DNA of 19,167 bases from an uncultured Gammaproteobacteria bacterium. Its GTDB lineage: Bacteria > Pseudomonadota > Gammaproteobacteria > GCA-002705445 > GCA-002716945. Shown here piece by piece: positions 1 to 6,128 of this stretch. The stretch's first letter is position 1. Each line of letters starts with the position of its first letter. Location of the stretch: contig CAJWRL010000007.1 in assembly GCA_913046125.1 (NCBI GenBank), forward strand, positions 1 to 19,167, given 5' to 3'. The notes beneath the pieces were generated by a model. It did no database searches, was not told the origin of the DNA, and saw only the letters and a list, made by a program, of their open reading frames with translations. Both the position numbers and the translations under genes were made by a program.

Positions 1-65
1 TCAGGCTCGTCTCGCCATGTATCAGTGTCTTTCCAAAATTGATCTTTTTGTCTATCAGCTTTCAT
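1..65 (-). CDS. Unidentified protein, N-terminal 21 codons only
   Basis: An open frame starts with ATG at 65-63 and runs off the left edge. The visible residues are very polar and charged (begins MKADRQKDQFW, then KDTDTWRDEP), with no signal peptide or membrane segment. It lies 20 bases downstream of the stop of the MazG-like gene on the same strand, so it could be the last gene of that group. No good Shine-Dalgarno sequence precedes it. I do not recognise the family, and 21 residues are too few to assign one; it could also be a chance frame. Confidence 0.4.
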   Translation of the reverse strand, partial: MKADRQKDQFWKDTDTWRDEP

Positions 66-85
66 AGGTTATATTTAAAAAATAT

Positions 86-388
86 CTAATTGTCTCCTTC
101 TTTAACAAAAACACCATCAACCATCTTACCTTTTCGATCTTTTATATCTTCATACGCAACTTTTAAACACTCATCCATAGTTAAATTATTTCTAACCAGT
201 ATATTTATCAAAACAACCATGATATCGCCCACATCATCTCTAAAATCTTTTGATTTGCATAAGCTATCAGATAATTCTCCTACTTCTTGTATTAGTTTCA
301 TGTATTGATCTTTATCTGTGCTTCCTTCAATAAGGTTTCTGTCCAAGTGCCATTGTCCAATTAGTTTTTCATAATTAATCTGTGTCAT
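86..388 (-). CDS. MazG-like nucleotide pyrophosphohydrolase
   Basis: A 100-residue all-alpha protein of the MazG-like family, which hydrolyses (d)NTPs to monophosphates and pyrophosphate and is thought to clear unwanted nucleotides in the cytoplasm. The metal-binding signature of the MazG/dUTPase superfamily is visible: E35-VG-E38, then D52-VG-D55. The WHLDRNLIEGSTDK stretch before it and the closing KDRKGKMVDGVFVKE block match, from memory, the short single-domain MazG-like proteins common in phages and some bacteria, not the two-domain MazG of E. coli (over 260 aa). Length is normal for the short form. It sits 22 bases downstream of the NTF2-like gene and 20 upstream of the partial gene, so these may be co-transcribed. 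The exact substrate cannot be read from sequence. Confidence 0.85.
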   Translation of the reverse strand: MTQINYEKLIGQWHLDRNLIEGSTDKDQYMKLIQEVGELSDSLCKSKDFRDDVGDIMVVLINILVRNNLTMDECLKVAYEDIKDRKGKMVDGVFVKEGDN

Positions 389-410
389 ATTACTGCTCTA
401 CTTATTGTTA

Positions 411-854
411 TCATTTTATAAGAGATGAGTGATGCACCTTTATTTTTAAGTTACTGTTACTTTCTTTTAGCATAAATGTAAAAGCAACTTTAAGCACCTC
501 ATTGGATTTAAAACTTAAAACTCCCATAGCAATTATAAGTTCGTCCTCTATGAGTATATTTATCTGATCGGTATCAATAGATTTCCAATCTTGTATTGCA
601 AAGCCTTTATCCTCATCAATGTCACCCCCTATAAAGTATGACAGAGCTCTATCAAAACTATTTCTGAATATTTCCTCGCGAGTGAGGGTAGGCTTGAACA
701 AAACACTCTCTGTTTCAAATAAGTAGTGTGTTCCTAAAAATTTACTTGCTTGTTCTTGGTAATCACCTTTGTTGTCATAGACATTTTTGATATCTAGCAC
801 ACCTTGTTTCCAAGAATCTACGAACAGCTTAACATCGGTCTCATTAATTGCCAT
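411..854 (-). CDS. SnoaL/NTF2-like family protein
   Basis: A 147-residue soluble protein without signal peptide or membrane segments. Its pattern is that of small NTF2-fold (SnoaL-like) proteins: helical N-terminal half, then alternating strands in the C-terminal half (DQINILIEDELIIAMGVLSF, VLKVAFTFMLK) and a final strand ending in LKIKVHHSSLIK. The segments GGDIDEDKGFAIQDW and the closing VHHSSL resemble a family sometimes labelled phosphoribosyl-AMP cyclohydrolase in databases; I see no cyclohydrolase metal-binding motif and think that label would be wrong. NTF2-like folds serve as enzymes or binding domains, so function is open. The only in-frame ATG near the start is used, with GGGA three bases upstream, closer than usual. 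Confidence 0.65.
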   Translation of the reverse strand: MAINETDVKLFVDSWKQGVLDIKNVYDNKGDYQEQASKFLGTHYLFETESVLFKPTLTREEIFRNSFDRALSYFIGGDIDEDKGFAIQDWKSIDTDQINILIEDELIIAMGVLSFKSNEVLKVAFTFMLKESNSNLKIKVHHSSLIK

Positions 855-890
855 ATTCCCAATAGTATGAATCAGTTAATACCTTAAATT

Positions 891-983
891 TTAAATATCC
901 GTATTATCATCTAAACACATCATAATGACTGCAAAACCGATAGCGAATATAAAAAAAAGTATTATACCTTGCGCATAACTCAT
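891..983 (-). CDS. Possible 30-residue single-pass membrane peptide
   Basis: A short frame inside the 183 bp gap between the NTF2-like gene and the beta-rich exported protein. It encodes a short polar start (MSYAQG), about 18 strongly hydrophobic residues (from IILFFIFAIG to about IMM), then an acidic tail (CLDDNTDI). That is the layout of known small inner-membrane subunits such as CydX, but the sequence is not one I recognise. No clear Shine-Dalgarno precedes ATG at 983-981. In AT-rich DNA hydrophobic frames of this length arise by chance, so it is a candidate only. Confidence 0.3.
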   Translation of the reverse strand: MSYAQGIILFFIFAIGFAVIMMCLDDNTDI

Positions 984-1037
984 AATTCATTGTAGCAAAT
1001 ATCCATTAGGATGCTTTAATTAATTTTTATGTTTTCT

Positions 1038-1406
1038 TTAAAATTTATACTTTGTATTGATTACAATCCAATTAAGATCCCTACCAACAGACTTCATTTT
1101 ACTTCGATAATTTACATTTACTCGCAGAGCATCATAAAATGTTTTTGTAAAACCGAATCTTAGATAATCATATGACGCACCTGATCCCACTGGTGTACCT
1201 TCATTTATATCCTCCCCGAAACCAAATTCGCCAAAAACCTTATAATTATCCATGTTAATACTCTTACCTATTTTAATGTGGTGTGAGGTCTTATAATAGC
1301 TAGAGTCACTGAACCATAGTTCTTGTCTCGTTGCTATGTAACTTTCCGCACTCACAGTTGGTGCTATCAAAATAAACACTAAAAAAATATAGAAAAACCT
1401 ACTCAT
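1038..1406 (-). CDS. Small exported beta-strand-rich protein, probably outer-membrane associated
   Basis: A 122-residue protein with a clear signal peptide: MSR, hydrophobic FFYIFLVFILIAPTV, cleavage likely after VSA. The mature ~102 residues alternate polar and hydrophobic residues in about six strands (for example HHIKIGKS, YKVFGEFGFG, YLRFGFTKTF, RVNVNYRSK, IVINTKYKF) and end in aromatic F, as outer-membrane barrel proteins do for BAM recognition. Six short strands is below the usual eight of OmpX/PagP barrels, so it may oligomerise or be periplasmic. I chose ATG at 1406-1404 over the upstream ATG at 1418 because GGAGG (1416-1412) lies five bases before it. The start overlaps the end of the upstream dehydrogenase gene by 8 bases, implying coupled translation. 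Family unknown to me. Confidence 0.7.
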   Translation of the reverse strand: MSRFFYIFLVFILIAPTVSAESYIATRQELWFSDSSYYKTSHHIKIGKSINMDNYKVFGEFGFGEDINEGTPVGSGASYDYLRFGFTKTFYDALRVNVNYRSKMKSVGRDLNWIVINTKYKF

Positions 1407-2511
1407 ATATACCTCCATTGTGTTTCAGTTCCCATAAACTTGCGCTTCCACTTGAATCAATCAAAAATAGTTCGCCTTTACTATTAACTTCTAAATCTCT
1501 TATCCTTCCTATTCGGTCTTCAAAAATAACTTCTTGCTCTCTAACTATGTCATTTTCAAATTTTAGTTTGTATAGAGTTTTAAATTTTAGTGAGGTTACT
1601 AATACATCTCCTTTCCACTGAGGAAATGCTTCTCCATCATATATCACAATATTGCTTACTGCTATTGATGGGGTCCATGTCCATAGCGGTTTGGTAAAAC
1701 CAGGTTTCCACGCGCTACCATCACCAATTTTAGTACCAATATAGTTAGTTCCTCCCCATCCAATATGCTTCCATCCATAATTTTCTGCGAATTTTACCTC
1801 ACCAAAAAAATCCCCACCTTTAGCACCATGATTTGAGATATAAATCTTATTTGTGATTGGAGAAACGGCCATTCCTTGGGGATTTCTGACTCCTATTTGA
1901 TAGACCTCGGGCAACCAATCAGGATTACTAGTAAATTTTGGATTATCTTCAGGAATGGAGCCGTCTAAATTTATTCTTATAATACTTCCAGGATGATTTG
2001 AAACATCTTGAGCAATCATCCCTTCACCTCTCTCACCAACAGTCGCATAAAGATAACCATCTTTAACAACTAGCCGAGAGCCAAAATGATAGCCACTATT
2101 TATAGGAGGCTCAGCTTGAAAAATATTTTTAAAACTTATTCTTTTTTCATCATATACTCCTCTAGCTACGGATGTTGAAGAGTATCCATTATCTCTATCT
2201 TCTGAATAACTAACATAGACATAGCCGTCATGGTAAAGAATATCTAGGAGGCCACCTTGTCCATAATAATAAAAATTAAGATCGTGCTCGATTTCATATT
2301 TTGCCCCTGTTTTCATATCGACACGTATTATTGCCCCTGTTTTCTCAGTAATGAGTAATTTTTCATCATCTATAAATGACATCCCCCATGGCTCGCTGAG
2401 ATTGTCAGTTACTTCGCTGAGAGTTATATCTAATTCAGAAGCTGAGGCTAAATAAAATGGAATAATTAACAAAATGAAGCTTAGCTTATTCATTACTTTA
2501 TAATATAGCAT
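1399..2511 (-). CDS. PQQ-dependent sugar dehydrogenase family protein (glucose/sorbosone dehydrogenase type, YliI-like)
   Basis: A 370-residue exported six-bladed beta-propeller of the soluble glucose/sorbosone dehydrogenase family, which oxidises aldose sugars in the periplasm with PQQ and calcium. E. coli YliI, the same family, is about 371 aa. The N-terminus has a lysine-containing n-region, hydrophobic LSFILLIIPFYLA and a cleavage site near ASASE. Family landmarks in order: LSEPWGMSF (~38), GQGGLLDI (84), HFGSRLVV (142, with H142 as the expected catalytic base), AQDVSNHPGSIIRINLDGS, GVRNPQGMAVSP (207), NHGAKGGD (227) and NYGWKHIGWG (244). The usual E-H-G-P...GGDE motif is altered to N-H-G-A...GGDF. 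AGGA about eight bases before the first ATG supports this start; the ATG six codons later (2493) is the alternative. True substrate and PQQ dependence are inferred from the family. Confidence 0.88.
   Translation of the reverse strand: MLYYKVMNKLSFILLIIPFYLASASELDITLSEVTDNLSEPWGMSFIDDEKLLITEKTGAIIRVDMKTGAKYEIEHDLNFYYYGQGGLLDILYHDGYVYVSYSEDRDNGYSSTSVARGVYDEKRISFKNIFQAEPPINSGYHFGSRLVVKDGYLYATVGERGEGMIAQDVSNHPGSIIRINLDGSIPEDNPKFTSNPDWLPEVYQIGVRNPQGMAVSPITNKIYISNHGAKGGDFFGEVKFAENYGWKHIGWGGTNYIGTKIGDGSAWKPGFTKPLWTWTPSIAVSNIVIYDGEAFPQWKGDVLVTSLKFKTLYKLKFENDIVREQEVIFEDRIGRIRDLEVNSKGELFLIDSSGSASLWELKHNGGIYE
1412..1416 (-). promoter_or_regulatory. Shine-Dalgarno GGAGG deciding the start of the small exported protein
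   Basis: GGAGG lies five bases upstream of ATG 1406-1404 and immediately downstream of the alternative ATG at 1418-1416, so it can only serve the inner start. It sits within the last codons of the dehydrogenase gene. It is one of few strong Shine-Dalgarno sequences in the window. Confidence 0.75.
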
Positions 2512-2579
2512 TAGGTGTTTCCTGTATCCCTGTCTGTTGAGAAACCTTTATTTATACGATGTTAATTATTTTATCGTAA
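2512..2579. promoter_or_regulatory. Divergent intergenic region with probable promoters
   Basis: The 68 bases separate the minus-strand dehydrogenase gene from the plus-strand small ORFs and photolyase, so promoters for both directions should lie here. On the plus strand TTGAGA at 2537-2542 followed 17 bases later by TGTTAA (2560-2565) is a weak candidate pair. On the minus strand only AT-rich, TATAAA-like sequence around 2552 is visible. Exact sites are not certain. Confidence 0.3.
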
Positions 2580-2765
2580 ATGTTATTATTTTCTAGGATG
2601 ACAATTGGATGTTTAAACTCGCTAATCATACTTAACTGTTTTGTTATATATTACGGAGCATACTATTATCATTTTAAGGGCTTAAAAATGGAGTACCTAG
2701 CACTCATCTTATTTTTAGCATTGGGAAGCAGTATGGAATTAATTTTGACAGGATTATGTCATTGA
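2580..2765 (+). CDS. Small hypothetical membrane protein (two predicted helices)
   Basis: A 61-residue frame with two hydrophobic stretches (about residues 8-28 and 37-58) joined by a short loop with HFKGLKM. It is the first plus-strand frame after the divergent region, ends 21 bases before the next small membrane ORF, and so may be the first gene of a photolyase transcript. Neither the ATG at 2580 nor the one at 2598 has a convincing Shine-Dalgarno. I know no family for it. A chance hydrophobic frame in AT-rich DNA is possible, but no other gene explains this stretch. Confidence 0.4.
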   Translation: MLLFSRMTIGCLNSLIILNCFVIYYGAYYYHFKGLKMEYLALILFLALGSSMELILTGLCH

Positions 2766-2786
2766 AGATAAAAAAGGATACACATA

Positions 2787-2963
2787 ATGTTTAACGTTAT
2801 ACTCATATTGATATTTATTTTAGTTTTTGTCTATGCCATCAAGCTCATAACATCCACATCTGATCAAAATACATCTAAACAGATGAATTGGGCAATTAAG
2901 TATTTTGTATCCTCAACACTTATTGTTGGAATTCTTATCTTCGCGTTCATGGTGACTCGCTAA
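2787..2963 (+). CDS. Small twin-transmembrane protein, possibly DUF2909-like
   Basis: A 58-residue frame: a first helix of about 20 residues (FNVILILIFILVFVYAIKL), a polar loop with SDQNTSKQMNWAIKY, and a second helix (STLIVGILIFAF), ending MVTR. AAGG lies nine bases upstream of the ATG, and the stop is one base from the photolyase ATG at 2965, which strongly suggests co-transcription and coupling. The helix-loop-helix layout with lysines in the loop resembles, from memory, the DUF2909 twin-transmembrane family of Proteobacteria, but I cannot confirm this. Function unknown. Confidence 0.6.
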   Translation: MFNVILILIFILVFVYAIKLITSTSDQNTSKQMNWAIKYFVSSTLIVGILIFAFMVTR

Positions 2964-2964
2964 C

Positions 2965-4407
2965 ATGACAAATATATTATGGTTTAGAAATGATTTAAGA
3001 TTACATGACAATGAAGCTTTTTCACAAGCAATAGATAATGACTCAGTTTTATTAGTCTATATATATGATAGAACACTTATAAAGCGAGATACAGTCTCAT
3101 CTTTCCATTTAAAGTTTATTGAAGAATCACTAGATGATCTGTCTGATGAGCTCAAAGAAAAATTTGGTGCAACTTTAAATATCTATCACTCTGATACTTT
3201 AGATGTTTTTAGAGATTTACTCAGCAGATATCAGGTTAAGAATGTTTTTTCTAATAGAATATTTAAAGAAAAATCATCTCAAGAAATTGACGATTCATGT
3301 CTTAGTCTATTTTCATCAAAAGGTGTCAAATGGATCCAGTGTAATCAATTTGGGATACAGCTCAAACATCGAAATAGACAAACATGGGCCAAAGATTGGC
3401 GTTCTTTTACATCAAAGAAAATAAAAATGACAACGACCTCATCTTGTGAATTCATAAATGATAATTGCCATAAATTAGATAATCTTACTTCTTTTAAAAA
3501 AGACAATTATTTATACAGACAACATGGCGGGAGTAAAGAAGCACAAAAACTTTTACATAGTTTCCTAGTGTCACGTCATAAAGATTATCAATTTCTAATG
3601 TCATCACCACTATCATCCGAAAATTCATGTTCAAGATTAAGTCCTCACATTACTTTTGGCACAATCTCTATTCGAGATATCGTCTCACAATTGAACATGA
3701 AATATAATGATTCTGATATTGATAAAAAATCGTTGTCATCGTTTAAAAAAAGACTCGCTTGGCATTGCCACTTCATTCAAAAATTTTATGATGAACCAAC
3801 AATCGAATATGAAAATATGAATAGGGCTTATGACGGAATGAGAGCTGATGCTGATGAGAAGAAGTTAGAGGCATGGAAGAATGGTTTAACAGGTTTTCCT
3901 TTTGTAGATGCATGTATGCGTTTTGTTACAAAAACAGGGTGGTTGAACTTTAGAATGAGAGCGATGCTTGTCTCATTTGCTTCATATCAGCTCTGGTTAG
4001 ACTGGAGATTGACAAGTAAACATCTATCAAAATATTTTACTGACTATGAGCCAGGCATTCACTATTCGCAATTTCAGATGCAATCTGGCACAACAGGTAT
4101 CAATACTATTAGAATTTACAACCCTATCAAACAGTCATATGATCAGGATCCACAGGGTGAGTTTATAAGAAAATGGATCCCTGAATTAACTGATGTCCCA
4201 GATTCACTGATTCATGAACCATGGCGCTTGTCTCCAGCAGAGGAATTAGATTTAGGCATTAAGTCAGGAAATAATTATCCAAGCCCTATTGTAGACAATG
4301 GTGCAGAGACAAAACTCGCTAGAGATAAAATTTGGGAAATAAGAAAAAGTAAACATGCGAGAGATCTTTCAATCGATGTAGTTAACAAGCATGCTAGTAA
4401 TAAATAG
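2965..4407 (+). CDS. phr: Deoxyribodipyrimidine photolyase / cryptochrome family protein
   Basis: A 480-residue FAD flavoprotein of the photolyase/cryptochrome family (E. coli PhrB is 472 aa), expected to split UV-induced pyrimidine dimers in DNA with blue light. The N-terminal antenna domain opens with ILWFRNDLRLHDNEAF. The helical FAD-binding domain covers roughly residues 200-450, with GRL-type family signatures such as TGFPFVDACMR, TGWLNFRMRAML, SGTTGINTIRIYNP (~372-385) and GEFIRKWIPEL. Of the electron-transfer tryptophans of E. coli, the W359 equivalent is W347 in LWLDWR, but the GGWQW site (W382/W384) is replaced by GIHYSQFQ (364-371). The start follows the small membrane ORF by one base. 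Whether the substrate is cyclobutane or 6-4 dimers cannot be decided from sequence. Confidence 0.93.
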   Translation: MTNILWFRNDLRLHDNEAFSQAIDNDSVLLVYIYDRTLIKRDTVSSFHLKFIEESLDDLSDELKEKFGATLNIYHSDTLDVFRDLLSRYQVKNVFSNRIFKEKSSQEIDDSCLSLFSSKGVKWIQCNQFGIQLKHRNRQTWAKDWRSFTSKKIKMTTTSSCEFINDNCHKLDNLTSFKKDNYLYRQHGGSKEAQKLLHSFLVSRHKDYQFLMSSPLSSENSCSRLSPHITFGTISIRDIVSQLNMKYNDSDIDKKSLSSFKKRLAWHCHFIQKFYDEPTIEYENMNRAYDGMRADADEKKLEAWKNGLTGFPFVDACMRFVTKTGWLNFRMRAMLVSFASYQLWLDWRLTSKHLSKYFTDYEPGIHYSQFQMQSGTTGINTIRIYNPIKQSYDQDPQGEFIRKWIPELTDVPDSLIHEPWRLSPAEELDLGIKSGNNYPSPIVDNGAETKLARDKIWEIRKSKHARDLSIDVVNKHASNK

Positions 4408-4415
4408 TCTCTGAA

Positions 4416-4488
4416 CCTCCCCGCCCGGACTCGAACCAGGAACTAAACCTTAGGAGGGTCTTGTTATATCCAGTTTAACTACGGGGAG
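4416..4488 (-). tRNA. tRNA-Arg, anticodon CCT
   Basis: The minus strand folds into a complete 73-base cloverleaf. The acceptor stem CTCCCCG pairs perfectly with CGGGGAG, then U8-A9. D stem GTTA/TAAC closes a nine-base loop with GG. Anticodon stem AGACC/GGTTT closes loop CTCCTAA, giving anticodon CCT (reads AGG). The variable loop is AGTT, the T stem CCTGG/CCGGG closes TTCGAGT, and the discriminator is G73. It resembles E. coli tRNA-Arg(CCU) in the D arm and anticodon region. The 3' CCA is not encoded (TTC follows), so a CCA-adding enzyme is needed. U36-A37-A38 makes it a typical t6A37 substrate. It is convergent with phr (8 bp apart) and divergent from tsaB. Confidence 0.95.
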
Positions 4489-4503
4489 ATAATTTTACTT
4501 ATT

Positions 4504-4514
4504 CTATAGTATAG
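4504..4514. promoter_or_regulatory. Symmetric -10 region between tRNA-Arg and tsaB
   Basis: The palindrome CTATAGTATAG contains TATAGT on the plus strand (4505-4510) and TATACT on the minus strand (4513-4508), each five of six matches to TATAAT. In the minus direction TTGAGA (4538-4533, inside tsaB) lies 19 bases upstream of TATACT and 16 upstream of TACTAT (4516-4511), a plausible tRNA promoter. In the plus direction no -35 is visible, and a start near 4517 would leave tsaB with a leader of about six bases. This is promoter reading by eye. Confidence 0.45.
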
Positions 4515-4522
4515 TAAGAGTT

Positions 4523-5158
4523 ATGAACATACTCTCAATAGATACATCTGGAAAAAACTATTCATTAAGTATTTCCACAGAAAATGATATCACCTCTTTT
4601 CAAGATAAATCTGATAATGTATCCAGTGAAAGTATCCTGGTTGAGATTGATAATATCGTTTCAAAATGCAGTCTTAGTCCAAATCAAATAAATACATTAG
4701 TTTATAATAATGGACCAGGAAGTTTTACAGGCATAAGAGTTTCGTCTGCAATCGTTCAAGCAATAGGATTTAGCAACGATTGTCCGGTATATGGCATAAA
4801 TGCACTCAACCTTGATGCATATTATTTGTATAAAAAACATAATGTTCAAAAAATTCAAATCGCAAAAAAAGCTTTTGGCGATCAAATTTTCCATGGTCTT
4901 TTTTTAGTTAATGATAAAGATTGTCTTGCTCAAGAATCTATTAAAACAATTACATTCTCTGACATAAAAGTTCAATCTGATTATATGTTAGCAACAAACT
5001 CAAAAGATATTGAATCTTTTAACGACAATAAATACAAATCAATTGAGACTTACATAGGCTCAGAGTTATTAATAGAATACTACGCACAATACTGTGAAAA
5101 GAAACAAGGATTTGATTATAAAGATGCGTTGCCTAGTTACGCAGGACATACTATCTAG
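4523..5158 (+). CDS. tsaB: tRNA threonylcarbamoyladenosine biosynthesis protein TsaB
   Basis: A 211-residue ASKHA-fold protein that pairs with TsaD and TsaE to put threonylcarbamoyl on A37 of tRNAs reading ANN codons; TsaB itself is a non-catalytic scaffold. The family start ILSIDTSG (3-10) and the diagnostic loop NNGPGSFTGIR (62-72) are intact, and VNGLNALN-type sequence follows as YGINALNLDAY. The C-terminal half is more divergent and the protein is about 20 residues shorter than E. coli TsaB (231 aa), ending LPSYAGHTI where the family has its usual ALPVYLR-like tail. No strong Shine-Dalgarno precedes the ATG. It is divergent from the tRNA-Arg(CCT) gene 34 bp away and convergent with psd, overlapping it by four bases. 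Confidence 0.93.
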   Translation: MNILSIDTSGKNYSLSISTENDITSFQDKSDNVSSESILVEIDNIVSKCSLSPNQINTLVYNNGPGSFTGIRVSSAIVQAIGFSNDCPVYGINALNLDAYYLYKKHNVQKIQIAKKAFGDQIFHGLFLVNDKDCLAQESIKTITFSDIKVQSDYMLATNSKDIESFNDNKYKSIETYIGSELLIEYYAQYCEKKQGFDYKDALPSYAGHTI

Positions 5159-6021
5159 TTAATCTTACCTATCTTCTTTCCTACTCTAATAGGCTGATTC
5201 ATTTTTAGACTGTTTGATAGCTCTATATTTTCTGTAAAAAGTAATATAACCGTTGACCCTGATTTAAACATCCCGATCTCATCTCCTTTGTTGAACTTAA
5301 TATTCTTATTACCATATTTAGTGGAGATCAATTTTTTGGGCATAGGAGGAGAAACCTCGCCTTTCCACTGCGTCTCAATAGATGAAACATTTATCGCACC
5401 AACGAAAATTACAGAAAAATAATCGTCATCCTCTTTGAAATGACAGACTAATCTTTCATTTTTTGAATATAAGTTATCTATACACTCTACCGCATGATCA
5501 GCCACACTAAAAAGTCTCCCGGGGACATGTAATGTTTTCATTAGTTTGCCATTAGCTGGTATGTGAACTCGATGATAATCCTTTGGTGATAGATATATTG
5601 TCAAAAATGAGCCATTTTTATAGATGGATGCTAATTCTTTATCGTTACACAGAAGGGATTGTATTGGTGTGCTTTTGCCTTTAACTTGAAGTATAGAATT
5701 GTCTTGTAGTTTTCCAAACTGAAGAATTCTACCGTCACACGAAGACACTATTGAGCCCTTATCTTTATTGACCACATGTACGCCCTTTTTAAGTTTTCTT
5801 GTGAAGAAATCACAAAAAGTATTATAGTTATCAGTATTTTTCTCAATACACTCATCTAGATTTATCTTAAAAAGTTTGACATAGAGTCTAATTAAGAAGC
5901 TGGTTAGAGGATGATGTGTCCTTGTGATGATGTAGGTAAAACGTGATATCAAATGATGAGGCATAATATATAGCCAGTAAGAAAGGATCATGTTTTTTAC
6001 TTTTATGAGATAGTTATTCAT
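5155..6021 (-). CDS. psd: Phosphatidylserine decarboxylase proenzyme
   Basis: A 288-residue inner-membrane enzyme converting phosphatidylserine to phosphatidylethanolamine. It cleaves itself into beta and alpha chains to make a pyruvoyl group. The triad expected from E. coli (D90, H147, S254) is visible as D96 in SSCDGRI, H153 in YHRVHIP and S256 in KSGSTV; cleavage would be between G255 and S256. The usual LGST motif reads SGST here, so only the first, non-catalytic residue differs. The N-terminal ~75 residues carry the amphipathic membrane-associated segment seen in Psd (TFCDFFTRKLKKGVHVV). Length fits the short bacterial type. It is transcribed alone, divergent from aroC and convergent with tsaB. 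Confidence 0.96.
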   Translation of the reverse strand: MNNYLIKVKNMILSYWLYIMPHHLISRFTYIITRTHHPLTSFLIRLYVKLFKINLDECIEKNTDNYNTFCDFFTRKLKKGVHVVNKDKGSIVSSCDGRILQFGKLQDNSILQVKGKSTPIQSLLCNDKELASIYKNGSFLTIYLSPKDYHRVHIPANGKLMKTLHVPGRLFSVADHAVECIDNLYSKNERLVCHFKEDDDYFSVIFVGAINVSSIETQWKGEVSPPMPKKLISTKYGNKNIKFNKGDEIGMFKSGSTVILLFTENIELSNSLKMNQPIRVGKKIGKIN

Positions 6022-6128
6022 TCGATTAATATCTTATCTTTATGTGCTATATATTTATAGCTATCGTTTTGAAATTTATCAGCAAATATATGATATTTTG
6101 TCTATAATGCAATAAAAATATATTTATT
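6022..6128. promoter_or_regulatory. psd/aroC divergent promoter region
   Basis: The 107 bp between two divergent starts must carry promoters for psd and for the long aroC operon. A perfect TATAAT lies at 6103-6108 on the plus strand, giving a start near 6115 and a ~14-base leader for aroC. No good -35 sits 16-18 bases upstream; TG at 6099-6100 may help as a near-extended -10. In the minus direction TATAAA near 6056-6061 is a weak psd candidate. The aroC leader (AAAAATATATTTATT) has no Shine-Dalgarno. I see no operator, leader peptide or attenuator. Confidence 0.6.

Noticed and set aside
90..308. 72-residue plus-strand frame
   Set aside because: Antisense to the MazG-like gene, whose metal-binding motif is intact on the other strand.
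411..854. Annotation as phosphoribosyl-AMP cyclohydrolase
   Set aside because: The protein looks like databases' members with that label, but there is no HisI zinc/magnesium motif and the fold pattern is NTF2-like.
1404..1418. Upstream ATG (1418) as start of the small exported protein
   Set aside because: GGAGG lies after that ATG and five bases before the inner ATG at 1406; the inner start also gives a normal signal peptide.
6022..6128. Attenuator or leader peptide before the aroC-leu-trp operon
   Set aside because: No run of Leu or Trp codons, no hairpin with a T-run and only a ~14-base predicted leader.
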